A stretch of DNA of 64,000 bases from G965197715 sp965247615 (GTDB lineage Bacteria; Chloroflexota; Dehalococcoidia; Lucifugimonadales; UBA1127): assembly GCA_965247615.1 (NCBI GenBank), contig OZ252022.1:124001-188000 (forward strand), given 5' to 3'. The notes beneath the pieces are model-generated. The model made no database searches. It saw nothing but the letters and a program-made list of their open reading frames with translations, and was not told the DNA's origin. Positions 1 to 9,356 of this stretch are shown here, piece after piece (position 1 is the stretch's first letter; every line of letters starts with the position of its first letter). A program made the translations under genes and the position numbers.

Positions 1-2865
1 GTCCTAGGCGACCGGGACGTCTCAAGGCTGCAGCGCATCGTGGATGACCGCATCCTCCCTGCCATCAATCAGGTGGACGGCGTGTCCGACGTGAACGTAA
101 CAGGCGCCATAGAGGAGGAGCTGCTCGTCACGGTGGACCCGGACAAGCTGGCCCGCCTGGGAATCTCCCTGTTCCAGGTCGCGGGCGCCCTGACCAACAA
201 CAACGCAAGCATCCCCGCAGGTTCCATCACGGAAGGCACGCGCACCTTTCCTGTGAGAACGGTGAACGAGTACAACTCCTTGGAGGAGCTCCGAAACCTG
301 GTCGTGGGCTTTGACGTCGCGTCGCCGCGGGCCAGGGCGTCCAGCGGCGGTCCCCCTTCGGCGGGGCTGCCCGGGGCCGCCAACGGCCTGCCAACGTCCC
401 CCGCCGGCCGCCCCGTTCTCCTGTCCGACGTAGCCGATATCCGGCTGAGCCCCCAGAGCGCATACACCATCTCCAGGACCAACCTCACTCCCAGCCTGGG
501 CATCGCCATCCTCAAAGAGCCGGAAGCCAACACCGTGGAGGTGACCGGCGGTGTGCTGGCGGCCCTGGCCGAGTTGGAAGGACTGCCGCCCGACGTTGAA
601 GTCGTCACTGTCTCCAACGATGGGCCGGAGATCCAGAATCAGATCGACACGCTTCTGCGCGAGGGCGCGCTGGGCCTCATCTTCGCCGTCACAGTGGTCT
701 TCGTCTTCCTATTCTCGTTCCGGCCCACCCTGGCCCGCGGCGTCCTCATGACCGCCCGGCCAACCCTGGTTATCGGCATCACCATACCTCTGAGCATCCT
801 CTCCGGCGTCCTGCTCATGGGGGCATTTGGCATGTCCCTCAACTTCATGACGCTCGGCGGACTGGCCATCGCCGTCGGACGGGTAGTGGACGACGCCATC
901 GTGGTGCTGGAGAATCTGTTCCGCCACCTGCAGCGCGGAGGAGACCGGGTCCAGACCGCCATTAACGCCACGCGGGAGGTGGCCCCGGCCATCATCACCT
1001 CCACCCTCACGACCATCGCTGTCTTCATTCCCCTGGGCTTCATCCAGGGGCTGGTGGGCGAGTTCTTTCTCCCCTTCGCCCTGACCGTCAGCTTCGCCCT
1101 GGTGGCGTCCACCATCGTGGCCTTGACGGCTGTGCCGGTGGTGGGGTCGATCCTCCTCCGCCCGCAGGACGCGGTCACCGCCGGCCAGGGAGGTTTCAAT
1201 ACCGACGCGAGGGACACGTGGATGCAGCGCGCCTACGCGCCGACCCTCCTCTGGGCGCTCCGTCACAAGCTGCTCACGCTGCTCATCGGCTTCGGGCTCA
1301 CGGGAGCCAGCCTGTCCCTCCTGCTCGTGATCCCCATCACGCTCTTCCCCACCGGCGGCGTCCGCTACTTGGACATACAGATGGAGCTGCCCCTTGGCAC
1401 GTCCATCCAACGCACCCTGTCCGAGGTCCAGCCCATCGAGAACACGCTGGAGCGGCACCGCGCACAGGGCGTGGTGGACCTCTACCTGACCACCGTCGGC
1501 ATCAACGCCAACGCTGTGGGTTTCGGCGGCGTGGCCGGCGGCTCCAACAGGGCCGGCATCCTGGTCAGGCTCTCAAGAGACGCGCCCGAGGACACCGCCG
1601 ATACGCTGCGGGGCGAGCTCGTGAGCACTCACGAGCGGACCGTCACCGTCAACGACTTGAATTCCGGCGGCCCGCCCACGAGCGGTCTGGAGATGACAAT
1701 CAAGGGCGACAACTACGCCGTCCTCTCAGAGTTCTCTACGCGGATGGTGACGGCGTTGGGTGACGTCGATGGGCTCATCAACGTCAAGAGCGATGTGAGC
1801 GAGGCCCGGGACGAGTTCGTGGCGGCTGTCGACCCGCGCGAGGCCGCCGAGCTTGGCCTGACCGTCCGTGACGTTGGCTCCCAGGTCAACATGTACCTCG
1901 TCGGCCAGGAAGTGACGACCGTCGACTCCGGGGGCGGCGCAGCCACCGTCGTGCAGCGGTCCCCCGGAGAGGACGTGGACGACATCAGCGTTGTGTTGCG
2001 GGCGCGCCCCGAGGCGGTGGACACACTCACGGAGATCAAGGCCATCACCATCTCCGGCCCCCTGGGGTCGGCGCCCCTGACCGACATAGCGGACCTTGCC
2101 CTGGCGAAGGGCCCGGTCTCCATCAGCCGCACGGACGGTGAGCGCTCCGTCTCCCTGACCGGGGCCATCACCGCCGAAGACACCCAGGCCGTCGGGGTGG
2201 AGGTTCAGTCTACCGTCGACGCCCTTGGCCTGCCGCCGGGAGTGGAGGTGGCCGTGGGCGGCATCTTCCAAGACATCGCGGAGGGGTTCCAGGCCATCGG
2301 TCTGGCCATGGCCATAGGCATCGTGTTGGTCTACCTCGTCATGGTGGCCTCCCTTGGAGCCCTGAGAGACCCATTCGTCATCCTCACAAGCCTGCCCCTG
2401 GCGATCATCGGCGCCCTGGCGTCCCTTGCCATCACCGGCCGGCCGCTGGGCCTGGCCGCTATGATGGGGCTGCTGCTGCTCATCGGAGTCGTGGTGGCGA
2501 ACGCAATCGTGCTCATCTATTTCGCCGCTCAGCAGCGGGAGCGGGGCCTGAGTGTCCACGATTCCCTCGTGGAGGCGGGCCGGGTCCGCCTCCGGCCCAT
2601 TCTCATGACCGCATTCACCACCGGATTTGCTCTCCTCCCTCTGGCGATCTTCGTCAGCGAGGCGGGAGGCATCATCAGCGCGGAGCTGGCAACCGTGGTC
2701 ATCGGCGGGCTGCTGACCTCCACGTTTCTGACCCTGATCGTCGTTCCGGTGGTCTACTCCATCATGCACGAGAGCCTCCCCGCGTTCTTCCGGCGGGTCG
2801 GCGCGCTCCTGGGCCTGGCGAGACCTTCTGGCGCCGCCTCCAGTCCGGCGGATGGAGGGAGCTAG
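1..2865 (+). CDS. RND (AcrB/HAE1-type) multidrug efflux pump, 5' end missing
   Basis: Inner-membrane proton-driven efflux pump of the RND superfamily. The frame is open from base 1, so about 955 residues of a usual ~1040 are present and the N-terminal transmembrane helix plus part of the first porter domain lie outside the window. Two hydrophobic halves are visible, each with a large periplasmic loop. The TM4 motif GRVVDDAIVVLEN carries the paired proton-relay aspartates (codons 889-894). The matching TM10 motif reads GVVVANAIVLI with Ala (codon 2497) where AcrB has Lys940; small or polar residues here are known in other RND subfamilies. The adaptor gene follows after 29 nt, so the two are probably co-transcribed. 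The transported substrate cannot be told from sequence. Confidence 0.93.
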   Translation, partial: VLGDRDVSRLQRIVDDRILPAINQVDGVSDVNVTGAIEEELLVTVDPDKLARLGISLFQVAGALTNNNASIPAGSITEGTRTFPVRTVNEYNSLEELRNLVVGFDVASPRARASSGGPPSAGLPGAANGLPTSPAGRPVLLSDVADIRLSPQSAYTISRTNLTPSLGIAILKEPEANTVEVTGGVLAALAELEGLPPDVEVVTVSNDGPEIQNQIDTLLREGALGLIFAVTVVFVFLFSFRPTLARGVLMTARPTLVIGITIPLSILSGVLLMGAFGMSLNFMTLGGLAIAVGRVVDDAIVVLENLFRHLQRGGDRVQTAINATREVAPAIITSTLTTIAVFIPLGFIQGLVGEFFLPFALTVSFALVASTIVALTAVPVVGSILLRPQDAVTAGQGGFNTDARDTWMQRAYAPTLLWALRHKLLTLLIGFGLTGASLSLLLVIPITLFPTGGVRYLDIQMELPLGTSIQRTLSEVQPIENTLERHRAQGVVDLYLTTVGINANAVGFGGVAGGSNRAGILVRLSRDAPEDTADTLRGELVSTHERTVTVNDLNSGGPPTSGLEMTIKGDNYAVLSEFSTRMVTALGDVDGLINVKSDVSEARDEFVAAVDPREAAELGLTVRDVGSQVNMYLVGQEVTTVDSGGGAATVVQRSPGEDVDDISVVLRARPEAVDTLTEIKAITISGPLGSAPLTDIADLALAKGPVSISRTDGERSVSLTGAITAEDTQAVGVEVQSTVDALGLPPGVEVAVGGIFQDIAEGFQAIGLAMAIGIVLVYLVMVASLGALRDPFVILTSLPLAIIGALASLAITGRPLGLAAMMGLLLLIGVVVANAIVLIYFAAQQRERGLSVHDSLVEAGRVRLRPILMTAFTTGFALLPLAIFVSEAGGIISAELATVVIGGLLTSTFLTLIVVPVVYSIMHESLPAFFRRVGALLGLARPSGAASSPADGGS

Positions 2866-2894
2866 CGCATGGCGCCCAAGCCCGCCCCCGGCCA

Positions 2895-4568
2895 ATGAAG
2901 ACCCCCATGAAAGTGAGTGGTGTTATGGCAAGACTACCCTGGCGACGGGGCGCATTCCCTCCTGCCGTTTTCGCGGCAGCGCTCATCGTCTTCAGCGCCG
3001 CCTGCGGCGCGTCCCCCGGCGGCGTTGAGGATGGTGCTGTTCCCACCCCGGAGCCTCCGGCCCCGCAGACCGATGCGTCCATCACGGCCACCGGCATCCT
3101 GGTGCGGTCCCGGGCCGCGCGGGAAGAGCAGCTCACCTTTGGGACTGGAGGGACCGTGGGAACGATCAGCGTCACGGAGGGGGATTCTGTTCAGAAGGGT
3201 CAGGAGCTGGCCCGCCTGGATGCCGCCACCATCGCCGCTCTCACACGGTCCGTCAGCCAGGCCAAGGTAGCCGTTGACAACGCCAGGGAGCTCTACGAGG
3301 AGCCGCAGCGTCCCTTCACCGCGGCAGACATTGCCCAAGCGGAGCTGAACGTCGCCTCCGCCCGTGTTGGCCTTCAACGGGCGGAAGAGTCCGTGTCCGA
3401 CCTCCTCGACGTGCCCACAGCCAGAGCCCTGGCGGATAGGGAGGCTCGAGTGCGTGACGCCCGGGTCGCCCTGGAGAACGCTCTGAGCGCGCTGGACCAG
3501 GCGCGTATTGCCTGGGACGGGCGGAAAGAGGTCGCCCAGGACCGGTTTGACGATGCGCAGAAGCTGTACACGGAGGTCTACAAGCGCTGGTTTGGCGTTG
3601 ACCTCCTCTTCCATGAGGTCAACTTGAAGCCTGAGGACCTGCTGGCCCTCTGGGAGGTAGACCTTGATACCCTCTTCGTCCAGACGCCCGGCTCCCAGTC
3701 CTTCAACTTCTACGATGAGTCCATGCCGGAAGGAGGACTGCTCCCCGACGACCCCGGAACGCGCTGGGATGAGAGCGTCATTCATGTGTGGGCCAACCTC
3801 TACCCCGGCCGCGTGGTCCCCCAGTGCGAGGACTCCCCGCCCGTCACCGGGGAGCTCTGCGTCAAGCTGGAGCTGGAGTCCGCCTGGAACGTGTTCCGGC
3901 CAGCCCGTGAAGCCGTGGAGACCGTGAAGCTTCAGGCAGTGGACGCCTTGGAGCTCTCCGAGAACCGGATCACCAACGCCCAGAAGGCGCTGAGCGACGC
4001 CCTCGACGCCGTGGAAGAGCTGAAGCGCGGGAAGGACCTGGACATCGCGGAGGCGAGCCGGCGGGTTGAGCGGTCACAGGTGGCCCTCGCTGATGCTCTC
4101 GAGGACCTGCAGGACACCCTGAAGGGACCCGAGGCCGCCGAAGTAGAGCTGCAGCGGACCACGCTTCTGGAGACGCAGCAGGCGCTGGAAGAGGCGACGG
4201 AGGACCTGGAGAACGCCGTGCTCGTGGCCCCCTTCGCCGGCGTCGTGTCCCGCCTGAACCTGGAAGCGGGCGACGCCGCGGGCCCCAACGACGCGGTGCT
4301 GCGCCTCGTAGACCCGACTGACCTTGAAGTCCAGGCCACCGTCGACGAAGCGGAGTTGCCGCGGATTCGTGAGGGCCAGGAGGTGCGGGTCCTCATCGAC
4401 GCCCTCCCCGGGATGACAGTGACGGGCCGCCTCAGCTCCATCTCCCCGGTCCCCGTGCGCCAGAGCGGCATCGTCGTGCGCCGCATCACCGTTGCGCTGG
4501 AGTCTGCCCCTGGCATGGCGCTGCGGGAGGGGATGACCGGCCTCGTCATGATCACACCCGTGTCATAA
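2895..4568 (+). CDS. RND efflux periplasmic adaptor (HlyD/MFP family), probable lipoprotein
   Basis: Membrane-fusion protein linking an inner-membrane pump to the outside. The N-terminus has Arg residues, a hydrophobic stretch and FSAAC, a lipobox-like site with Cys37. Half lipoyl motifs flank a long coiled-coil-prone region rich in Glu/Ala/Arg (about residues 115-430), and the second lipoyl half (VAPFAGVVSRLNLEAGD) is near residues 440-460, followed by beta-barrel-like sequence. At 557 residues it is longer than the typical ~380-400. The extra length is an aromatic, acidic segment inside the hairpin (about residues 225-340) containing two Cys. The gene lies downstream of its pump rather than upstream. 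ATGs at 2895, 2907 and 2937 are all possible starts; the first two keep the full signal. Confidence 0.88.
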   Translation: MKTPMKVSGVMARLPWRRGAFPPAVFAAALIVFSAACGASPGGVEDGAVPTPEPPAPQTDASITATGILVRSRAAREEQLTFGTGGTVGTISVTEGDSVQKGQELARLDAATIAALTRSVSQAKVAVDNARELYEEPQRPFTAADIAQAELNVASARVGLQRAEESVSDLLDVPTARALADREARVRDARVALENALSALDQARIAWDGRKEVAQDRFDDAQKLYTEVYKRWFGVDLLFHEVNLKPEDLLALWEVDLDTLFVQTPGSQSFNFYDESMPEGGLLPDDPGTRWDESVIHVWANLYPGRVVPQCEDSPPVTGELCVKLELESAWNVFRPAREAVETVKLQAVDALELSENRITNAQKALSDALDAVEELKRGKDLDIAEASRRVERSQVALADALEDLQDTLKGPEAAEVELQRTTLLETQQALEEATEDLENAVLVAPFAGVVSRLNLEAGDAAGPNDAVLRLVDPTDLEVQATVDEAELPRIREGQEVRVLIDALPGMTVTGRLSSISPVPVRQSGIVVRRITVALESAPGMALREGMTGLVMITPVS

Positions 4569-4618
4569 CCCGGGAAAGCTCCCCGTTGGCTGTACTGTCC
4601 GCACGGAAGACGCGGGGC

Positions 4619-4624
4619 TATAAT
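4619..4624 (+). promoter_or_regulatory. Candidate -10 box upstream of dnaE
   Basis: A perfect TATAAT lies 101 nt before the dnaE start, in the only non-coding gap between the adaptor gene and dnaE. The hexamer 17 nt upstream (TGTCCG, 4596-4601) matches the -35 consensus poorly, so the promoter would be weak at -35 or activator-dependent. Seen directly: the hexamer. Promoter function is inferred. Confidence 0.4.
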
Positions 4625-4724
4625 TGGCTGGACACCCATTGATTCTCCGCCTAGAGAATCGGCTGCCCCTGCCGTATCCTCTCCTTCAGAATCCAAATCG
4701 CCGAGCCACCGGTATGGAGCCGTC

Positions 4725-7700
4725 TTGTTCACCCACCTCCACAGTCACACCGAGTACAGTCTCCTGGACGGCCTCAGCCGGATAGCGCCCATGCTCCAGC
4801 GCACCAAGGAGCTGGGCATGGACTCTCTCGCCATCACCGACCACGGCACCATGCACGGCGCCATCGACTTCTACTCCGAGGCCCGTCACCTCGGCATCAA
4901 TCCCATAATGGGCCTGGAGACCTACGTCGCCGCTGCCGGCAGACACCACAAGAGCGGGCCCGACAAGAGCCCCTATCACCTGACACTCCTTGCCAAGGAC
5001 AACGCCGGCTACCACAACCTCATCCAACTCGCCAGCAAGGCGCACCTTGAAGGATTCTACTACAAGCCCCGGGTGGACCGGGAGCTGCTTGAAGCCCACC
5101 ATACGGGCCTGATCGTCTTGTCGGGCTGCCTCAACGGCGAGATGGCTCGCCTCATCACCGGCGGCATGGTGGAAGAGGCCAAGGCGACGGCCCAGTGGTT
5201 CCAGCAGGTCTTCGGCGAGGACTTCTACCTGGAGCTCCAACGCCACGAAAGCGTCCCCGCCCTCGACCCCGTGAACGAGGTGCTGCTGGACTTTGGCCGG
5301 GAGCTCGGCATCCCCCTGGTCGCCACCAACGACTTTCACTACGTGGACCAAGCGGACGCACCACTTCAGGACGTCCTCATCTGCATCCACACCAACACGA
5401 CGGTCAACGACGACAAGCGATTGAAGATGGAGGGCGACTCCTACTACCTGAAGAGCCCTCAGGAGATGGCCGCACTCTTCCACGACGTCCCGGAAGCCAT
5501 AGCCAACACGCAGCGCATCGCCGGGATGTGCGACGTGGAGATCAGCTTCGGCCGCGTCCACCTTCCCGGCTACGCCACGCCCAACGGCGAAGATGCGGAC
5601 GCCTACCTGTCCCACCTTTGCCGGGAGGGGCTGACGCGGCGGCTGCCCGAGGCCCCCGTGCAATACCGGGAGCGGCTGGACTACGAGCTGGACGTCATCC
5701 GCCAGACGCAGTTTGCCAACTACTTCCTGGTCGTTTGGGACATCATCGCCTTCGCCCGGGAGCACGACATCCTCTTCGGGGTCCGGGGCAGCGCCGCCGG
5801 GAGTCTGGCCCTCTACTGCCTCGGCGTTACCGACGTGGACCCCGTGGAGTACACCCTCATCTTCGAGCGGTTCCTCAACGTCGAGCGCAAGGAGATGCCC
5901 GACATCGACATGGACTTTCAGGATGACCGGCGCGACGAGGTCATCCAGCACGTCCTTCGCAAGTATGGACGGGACCACGTTGCCCAGATTGTCACGTTCG
6001 GTACGCTGGGGCCCAAGGCCGCCATCCGGGACGTGGGCCGCGCCCTGGCCATGCCCTATGCGGACGTGGACCGCGTGGCCCGCCTCGTGCCCTTCCGCGC
6101 CCGGACACTGAGCGAGGCTATGGAGCAGAACCCGGAGCTCGCGGGCCTGCGTGCCGCGGACTCAGCCCTGCGCCACCTCATCGAGACGGCGCAGCAGCTG
6201 GAGGGGCTTGCGCGGCACACCAGCACGCACGCCGCGGGGGTCGTCATCAGCCAAGAACCCCTCACGGAGCACGTCCCGCTGCAACGTCCCGTCCGCGGCG
6301 ATGAGAACGCCATCGCCATGACCCAGTTTTCCATGGAGCCCATCGCGCACCTCGGCCTGCTGAAGATGGACTTCCTCGGGCTCATCAACCTCACCATCCT
6401 CAGGGACACCATCAAGCTCGTGGAGGAGACCCGGGGCGAACACCTGGACCTGCAGCGCATCCCCCTCGACGACAAGACCACCTTCGACCTGCTCGCCTCC
6501 GGCGAGACCGCGGACGTCTTCCAGCTGGAAGGCAGCGGGATGCGGCGGAACATCAAGCAGCTCAGGCCCTCTTCCCTGCGGGAAGTGGCCGCCATGATCG
6601 CCCTCTACCGGCCGGGCCCCATGGAGCACATAGAGACCTACATCAAGGCCAAGCACGGCCAGGCCCAAATACAGTACCCCCACCCCTCCCTCAAGGAGCT
6701 CCTGGAGGAGACGTACGGCATCATCGTGTATCAGGACCAGGTGCTGCAGATCATCCAGCGGTTCGCGGGCTACTCCATGGGCGAGGCGGACGTGGTGCGC
6801 AAGGCCATGGGCAAGAAGATCGCCGCGATCATGCGGGAGGAGCGCGTCCGGTTTCTGAATGGGGCCCAAGAGCGGGGGTACGCCCTCCAGGATGCTGAGG
6901 CTGTCTTCCAGCTCATCGAGCCCTTTGCCGGCTACGCCTTCAACAAGGCCCACGCCGTCAGCTACGCCCTCATCGCCTACTGGACCGCCTACTTCAAGGC
7001 CAACTACCCGGAAGCCTATATGACGGCCGTGCTCAACAGCCGCATGGAGAATATGGAGAAGGTGGCCAGCGCCACCAACGAGGCGCGGCGCCTGCGCATC
7101 CCGGTCCTGGCGCCGGACATCAACCACAGCCAGGCGCGCTTCGCCATGCAGCCCCAGGAGGACGCAAGGACCGGCATCCGCTTCGGCCTCACGGCCGTGA
7201 AGAACGTGGGTGAGAGCGCCGTTCAGCCCCTGGTGGATGCCCGAGTCGCGGGTGGTCCCTTCACGTCGCTGGAGGACCTGTGCCGCAGGGTCGACCTCCG
7301 CAGCGTCAACCGCCGCACAATGGAGAGCCTGATCAAGGTGGGCGCCCTGGACTGCCTGGGCGTGGAACGCAGCGCCCTCCTGGCGGGGCTGGACCGCATC
7401 CTCCGCCTGGCGCAGCAGGAGGCCCGAATGCGGCAGTCAGGCCAAACGACCATGCTCGACCTCTTCGGCGACTCCGTGGAGGCGCCGCCGACTGCCATCG
7501 AGCTCCCCCCAGCCGTGTCCGCATCACCGCGTGAGAAGCTCGCCTGGGAGCAGGAACTGCTTGGTGTCGGCTTCTCCGACAACCCCTTCAGCGCCATCGT
7601 CGCCTCCATTGACCCCTCCGAGGCGATCATCTCAGTCCAGGACATCAACCCGGAGGAGGCCGGCAAGCGCACGGTCGTGGTGGGCGCCGTCGCCTCAGTC

Positions 7701-8321
7701 CGCACGGTCACCACCAAGGAAGGCAAGCCCTTCGCCGCGGCCATGCTGGCCCTTATGGACGGGTCCCTGGAGTTGATTGCTTGGCCCAACGTCTACCAGC
7801 AGTGCCAGGAGCTCTTGGTGGAAGGCAACCTGCTTCGGGCTGTGGGAAAGCTCCGTACCCGGGACGACCAGGTCTCCCTCGCCGTGGAGGAGCTCTCCGA
7901 GTACCGGGTCCCCACGGTGGCGGATGACGCCGATGGCGGCGCGGAGGCCTTCGAGGAGGCTGTGCTGCCCGCGGCCCCTCTGGCGCCCGCGCAGCACATG
8001 AACGGCTCGAAGAACAGCGCCGGCCCTCCGGCCGCGCCCGAGCCGGCCGCCATGGTCCGGCCGCCGCCCGCGGAGCAGCGTCAGCTCCGGCTCACGCTGC
8101 GGGAGACGGCCGACCCCGTCGGCGACGGCGAGCGGCTGCATGAGGTGCTGAGGGTCCTGCTCGAGTTCCGGGGGAAGGACAAGGTCCTTCTGAACGTCTT
8201 GAGCGGAGGTAAGGCCGTGCAGATGGAGGCGCCATACACTGCGGACTATGGCCCGACCCTCCATCAGCGGCTTGAGGCCCTGCTGGGAGCCGACGCTGTC
8301 ACCGTCACGGCGCTGCCCTAG
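4725..8321 (+). CDS. dnaE: DNA polymerase III alpha subunit
   Basis: Replicative DNA polymerase, DnaE type (1198 aa, within the usual 1100-1200). Domains in order: N-terminal PHP domain with HLHSHTEYSLLDG and ITDHGTMHG metal-ligand motifs that look intact; palm with PDIDMDFQDDRR carrying catalytic aspartates (about residues 390-400); fingers and tandem HhH region with FNKAHAVSYALIAYWTAYF; OB-fold near residues 985-1070; a C-terminal tail domain after a Pro/Ala linker. The start is TTG at 4725, chosen because GGAG sits 5 nt upstream and the protein begins directly with the PHP motif; the nearby ATG at 4714 is out of frame. Conserved PHP residues suggest a metal-binding, possibly proofreading, PHP domain. 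Confidence 0.97.
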   Translation: MFTHLHSHTEYSLLDGLSRIAPMLQRTKELGMDSLAITDHGTMHGAIDFYSEARHLGINPIMGLETYVAAAGRHHKSGPDKSPYHLTLLAKDNAGYHNLIQLASKAHLEGFYYKPRVDRELLEAHHTGLIVLSGCLNGEMARLITGGMVEEAKATAQWFQQVFGEDFYLELQRHESVPALDPVNEVLLDFGRELGIPLVATNDFHYVDQADAPLQDVLICIHTNTTVNDDKRLKMEGDSYYLKSPQEMAALFHDVPEAIANTQRIAGMCDVEISFGRVHLPGYATPNGEDADAYLSHLCREGLTRRLPEAPVQYRERLDYELDVIRQTQFANYFLVVWDIIAFAREHDILFGVRGSAAGSLALYCLGVTDVDPVEYTLIFERFLNVERKEMPDIDMDFQDDRRDEVIQHVLRKYGRDHVAQIVTFGTLGPKAAIRDVGRALAMPYADVDRVARLVPFRARTLSEAMEQNPELAGLRAADSALRHLIETAQQLEGLARHTSTHAAGVVISQEPLTEHVPLQRPVRGDENAIAMTQFSMEPIAHLGLLKMDFLGLINLTILRDTIKLVEETRGEHLDLQRIPLDDKTTFDLLASGETADVFQLEGSGMRRNIKQLRPSSLREVAAMIALYRPGPMEHIETYIKAKHGQAQIQYPHPSLKELLEETYGIIVYQDQVLQIIQRFAGYSMGEADVVRKAMGKKIAAIMREERVRFLNGAQERGYALQDAEAVFQLIEPFAGYAFNKAHAVSYALIAYWTAYFKANYPEAYMTAVLNSRMENMEKVASATNEARRLRIPVLAPDINHSQARFAMQPQEDARTGIRFGLTAVKNVGESAVQPLVDARVAGGPFTSLEDLCRRVDLRSVNRRTMESLIKVGALDCLGVERSALLAGLDRILRLAQQEARMRQSGQTTMLDLFGDSVEAPPTAIELPPAVSASPREKLAWEQELLGVGFSDNPFSAIVASIDPSEAIISVQDINPEEAGKRTVVVGAVASVRTVTTKEGKPFAAAMLALMDGSLELIAWPNVYQQCQELLVEGNLLRAVGKLRTRDDQVSLAVEELSEYRVPTVADDADGGAEAFEEAVLPAAPLAPAQHMNGSKNSAGPPAAPEPAAMVRPPPAEQRQLRLTLRETADPVGDGERLHEVLRVLLEFRGKDKVLLNVLSGGKAVQMEAPYTADYGPTLHQRLEALLGADAVTVTALP

Positions 8322-8392
8322 CCGCTCGAATTTGCGCTCGCCCCCAGCGCGTCCAATGGCGAACGGGTGCGAGAGCCCAGTACGAGGTTGAC

Positions 8393-8695
8393 ATGCCCCA
8401 AGCGCCGTTGCTTAGCGCCGGTGAAATCCAGGAGCGCCTCGAGCTCCTTCAGGGCTGGGAGCTGGAAGGTGACCGGATCAAGAAGCTGTTCCGCTTCCCC
8501 GCCTTCATGGATGGCATTGCATTCATCAACCGGGTGGCGGACCTCGCCGAGGCGGCGGACCACCACCCGGACGTCACCATCAACTACACGCGCATCACGC
8601 TTGCCCTCATTACCCACGCCAGCCATGGCCTCACGCACAAAGACTTCGACCTAGCCGCGCAGATCGAAGGCCTTGGGGCGCCAGGCGGGCGATAG
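8393..8695 (+). CDS. 4a-hydroxytetrahydrobiopterin dehydratase (PCD/DCoH family)
   Basis: Small cytosolic enzyme that dehydrates 4a-hydroxytetrahydrobiopterin, recycling the pterin cofactor of aromatic amino acid hydroxylases. At 100 residues it has the normal size, with the family signature ADHHPDVTINY, then a later His and Lys-Asp (HKDFD). ATG at 8393 is preceded by GAGG. No pterin-dependent hydroxylase is seen in the window, so its partner may be elsewhere or the protein may serve molybdopterin-related or other pterin chemistry, as suggested for many bacterial homologues. It is convergent with cvpA, 32 nt apart. Confidence 0.93.
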   Translation: MPQAPLLSAGEIQERLELLQGWELEGDRIKKLFRFPAFMDGIAFINRVADLAEAADHHPDVTINYTRITLALITHASHGLTHKDFDLAAQIEGLGAPGGR

Positions 8696-8727
8696 CGCGC
8701 CCGCGCCTGCTGGGCCGTGGAAGGCCG

Positions 8728-9285
8728 TCACTCAAGGAGGCTCTCCCCCGCGCTGAGAATGGATTCCAGGTCCGTACCGTCCTTGGGGATCTTGTCCAAC
8801 AGGTCAGACAATCCGCGGTACTCCCCCGGCAGGAGTTCCAGGACGGTGGCGACCCTCTCCGACATGAACATCGCCATGTCCGAGTTCTCGATGGTGTCGT
8901 CGATGCTTTCAAAGGGGAGAGCAGCCGCTGCGGTCACGATCCCGTACCAGACGATGACCCCCGCCGCCAGGCCCAGAACCGCCCCCCCGGCGCCGTCCAC
9001 CCAACCCAGAAGGACCATGCCCAGGGATTTTCGTAAGGCCTGTGCGGCTATCATCAGTGCAATGAACACGCCCGCGAAGACGACGCCGTAACCCGCTACC
9101 GCGGCCAGCCTGGCACTCTCTATGAATGTCAGCGCTTCCCCTACGGATGCGCCGAATCGTCCGGCCAGGTAAACGCCCAGGGCAATTCCAATGACTACAG
9201 CGACAACCTTGCTGAACCCGTTGCGCCAGCCAACGATGCCGCTGATGGTCAAGCTGATGATGATGGCGAGATCGAGCCAGTTCAC
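8728..9285 (-). CDS. CvpA family membrane protein
   Basis: Integral membrane protein of the CvpA (colicin V production) family, 185 aa. It begins with the typical MNWLDLAIIISLTISGIVGWRNGF segment, where the first helix is followed by the Gly-rich RNGF turn, and has four predicted hydrophobic segments within the first ~120 residues plus a charged C-terminal tail. Start is GTG at 9285, with a GGGAG-like site upstream. It is the last gene of the minus-strand alaS-ruvX-aroC-aroKB-cvpA series, 71 nt after aroKB. The biochemical role of CvpA is poorly defined; envelope function is known from genetics in other bacteria only. Confidence 0.85.
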   Translation of the reverse strand: MNWLDLAIIISLTISGIVGWRNGFSKVVAVVIGIALGVYLAGRFGASVGEALTFIESARLAAVAGYGVVFAGVFIALMIAAQALRKSLGMVLLGWVDGAGGAVLGLAAGVIVWYGIVTAAAALPFESIDDTIENSDMAMFMSERVATVLELLPGEYRGLSDLLDKIPKDGTDLESILSAGESLLE

Positions 9286-9356
9286 CGCTTACTCCCGCCC
9301 AACTTGCGAGGAACGCGCCGGTCTGCGCAGGACCGCGCCCTGTACGGCCGGACTGC

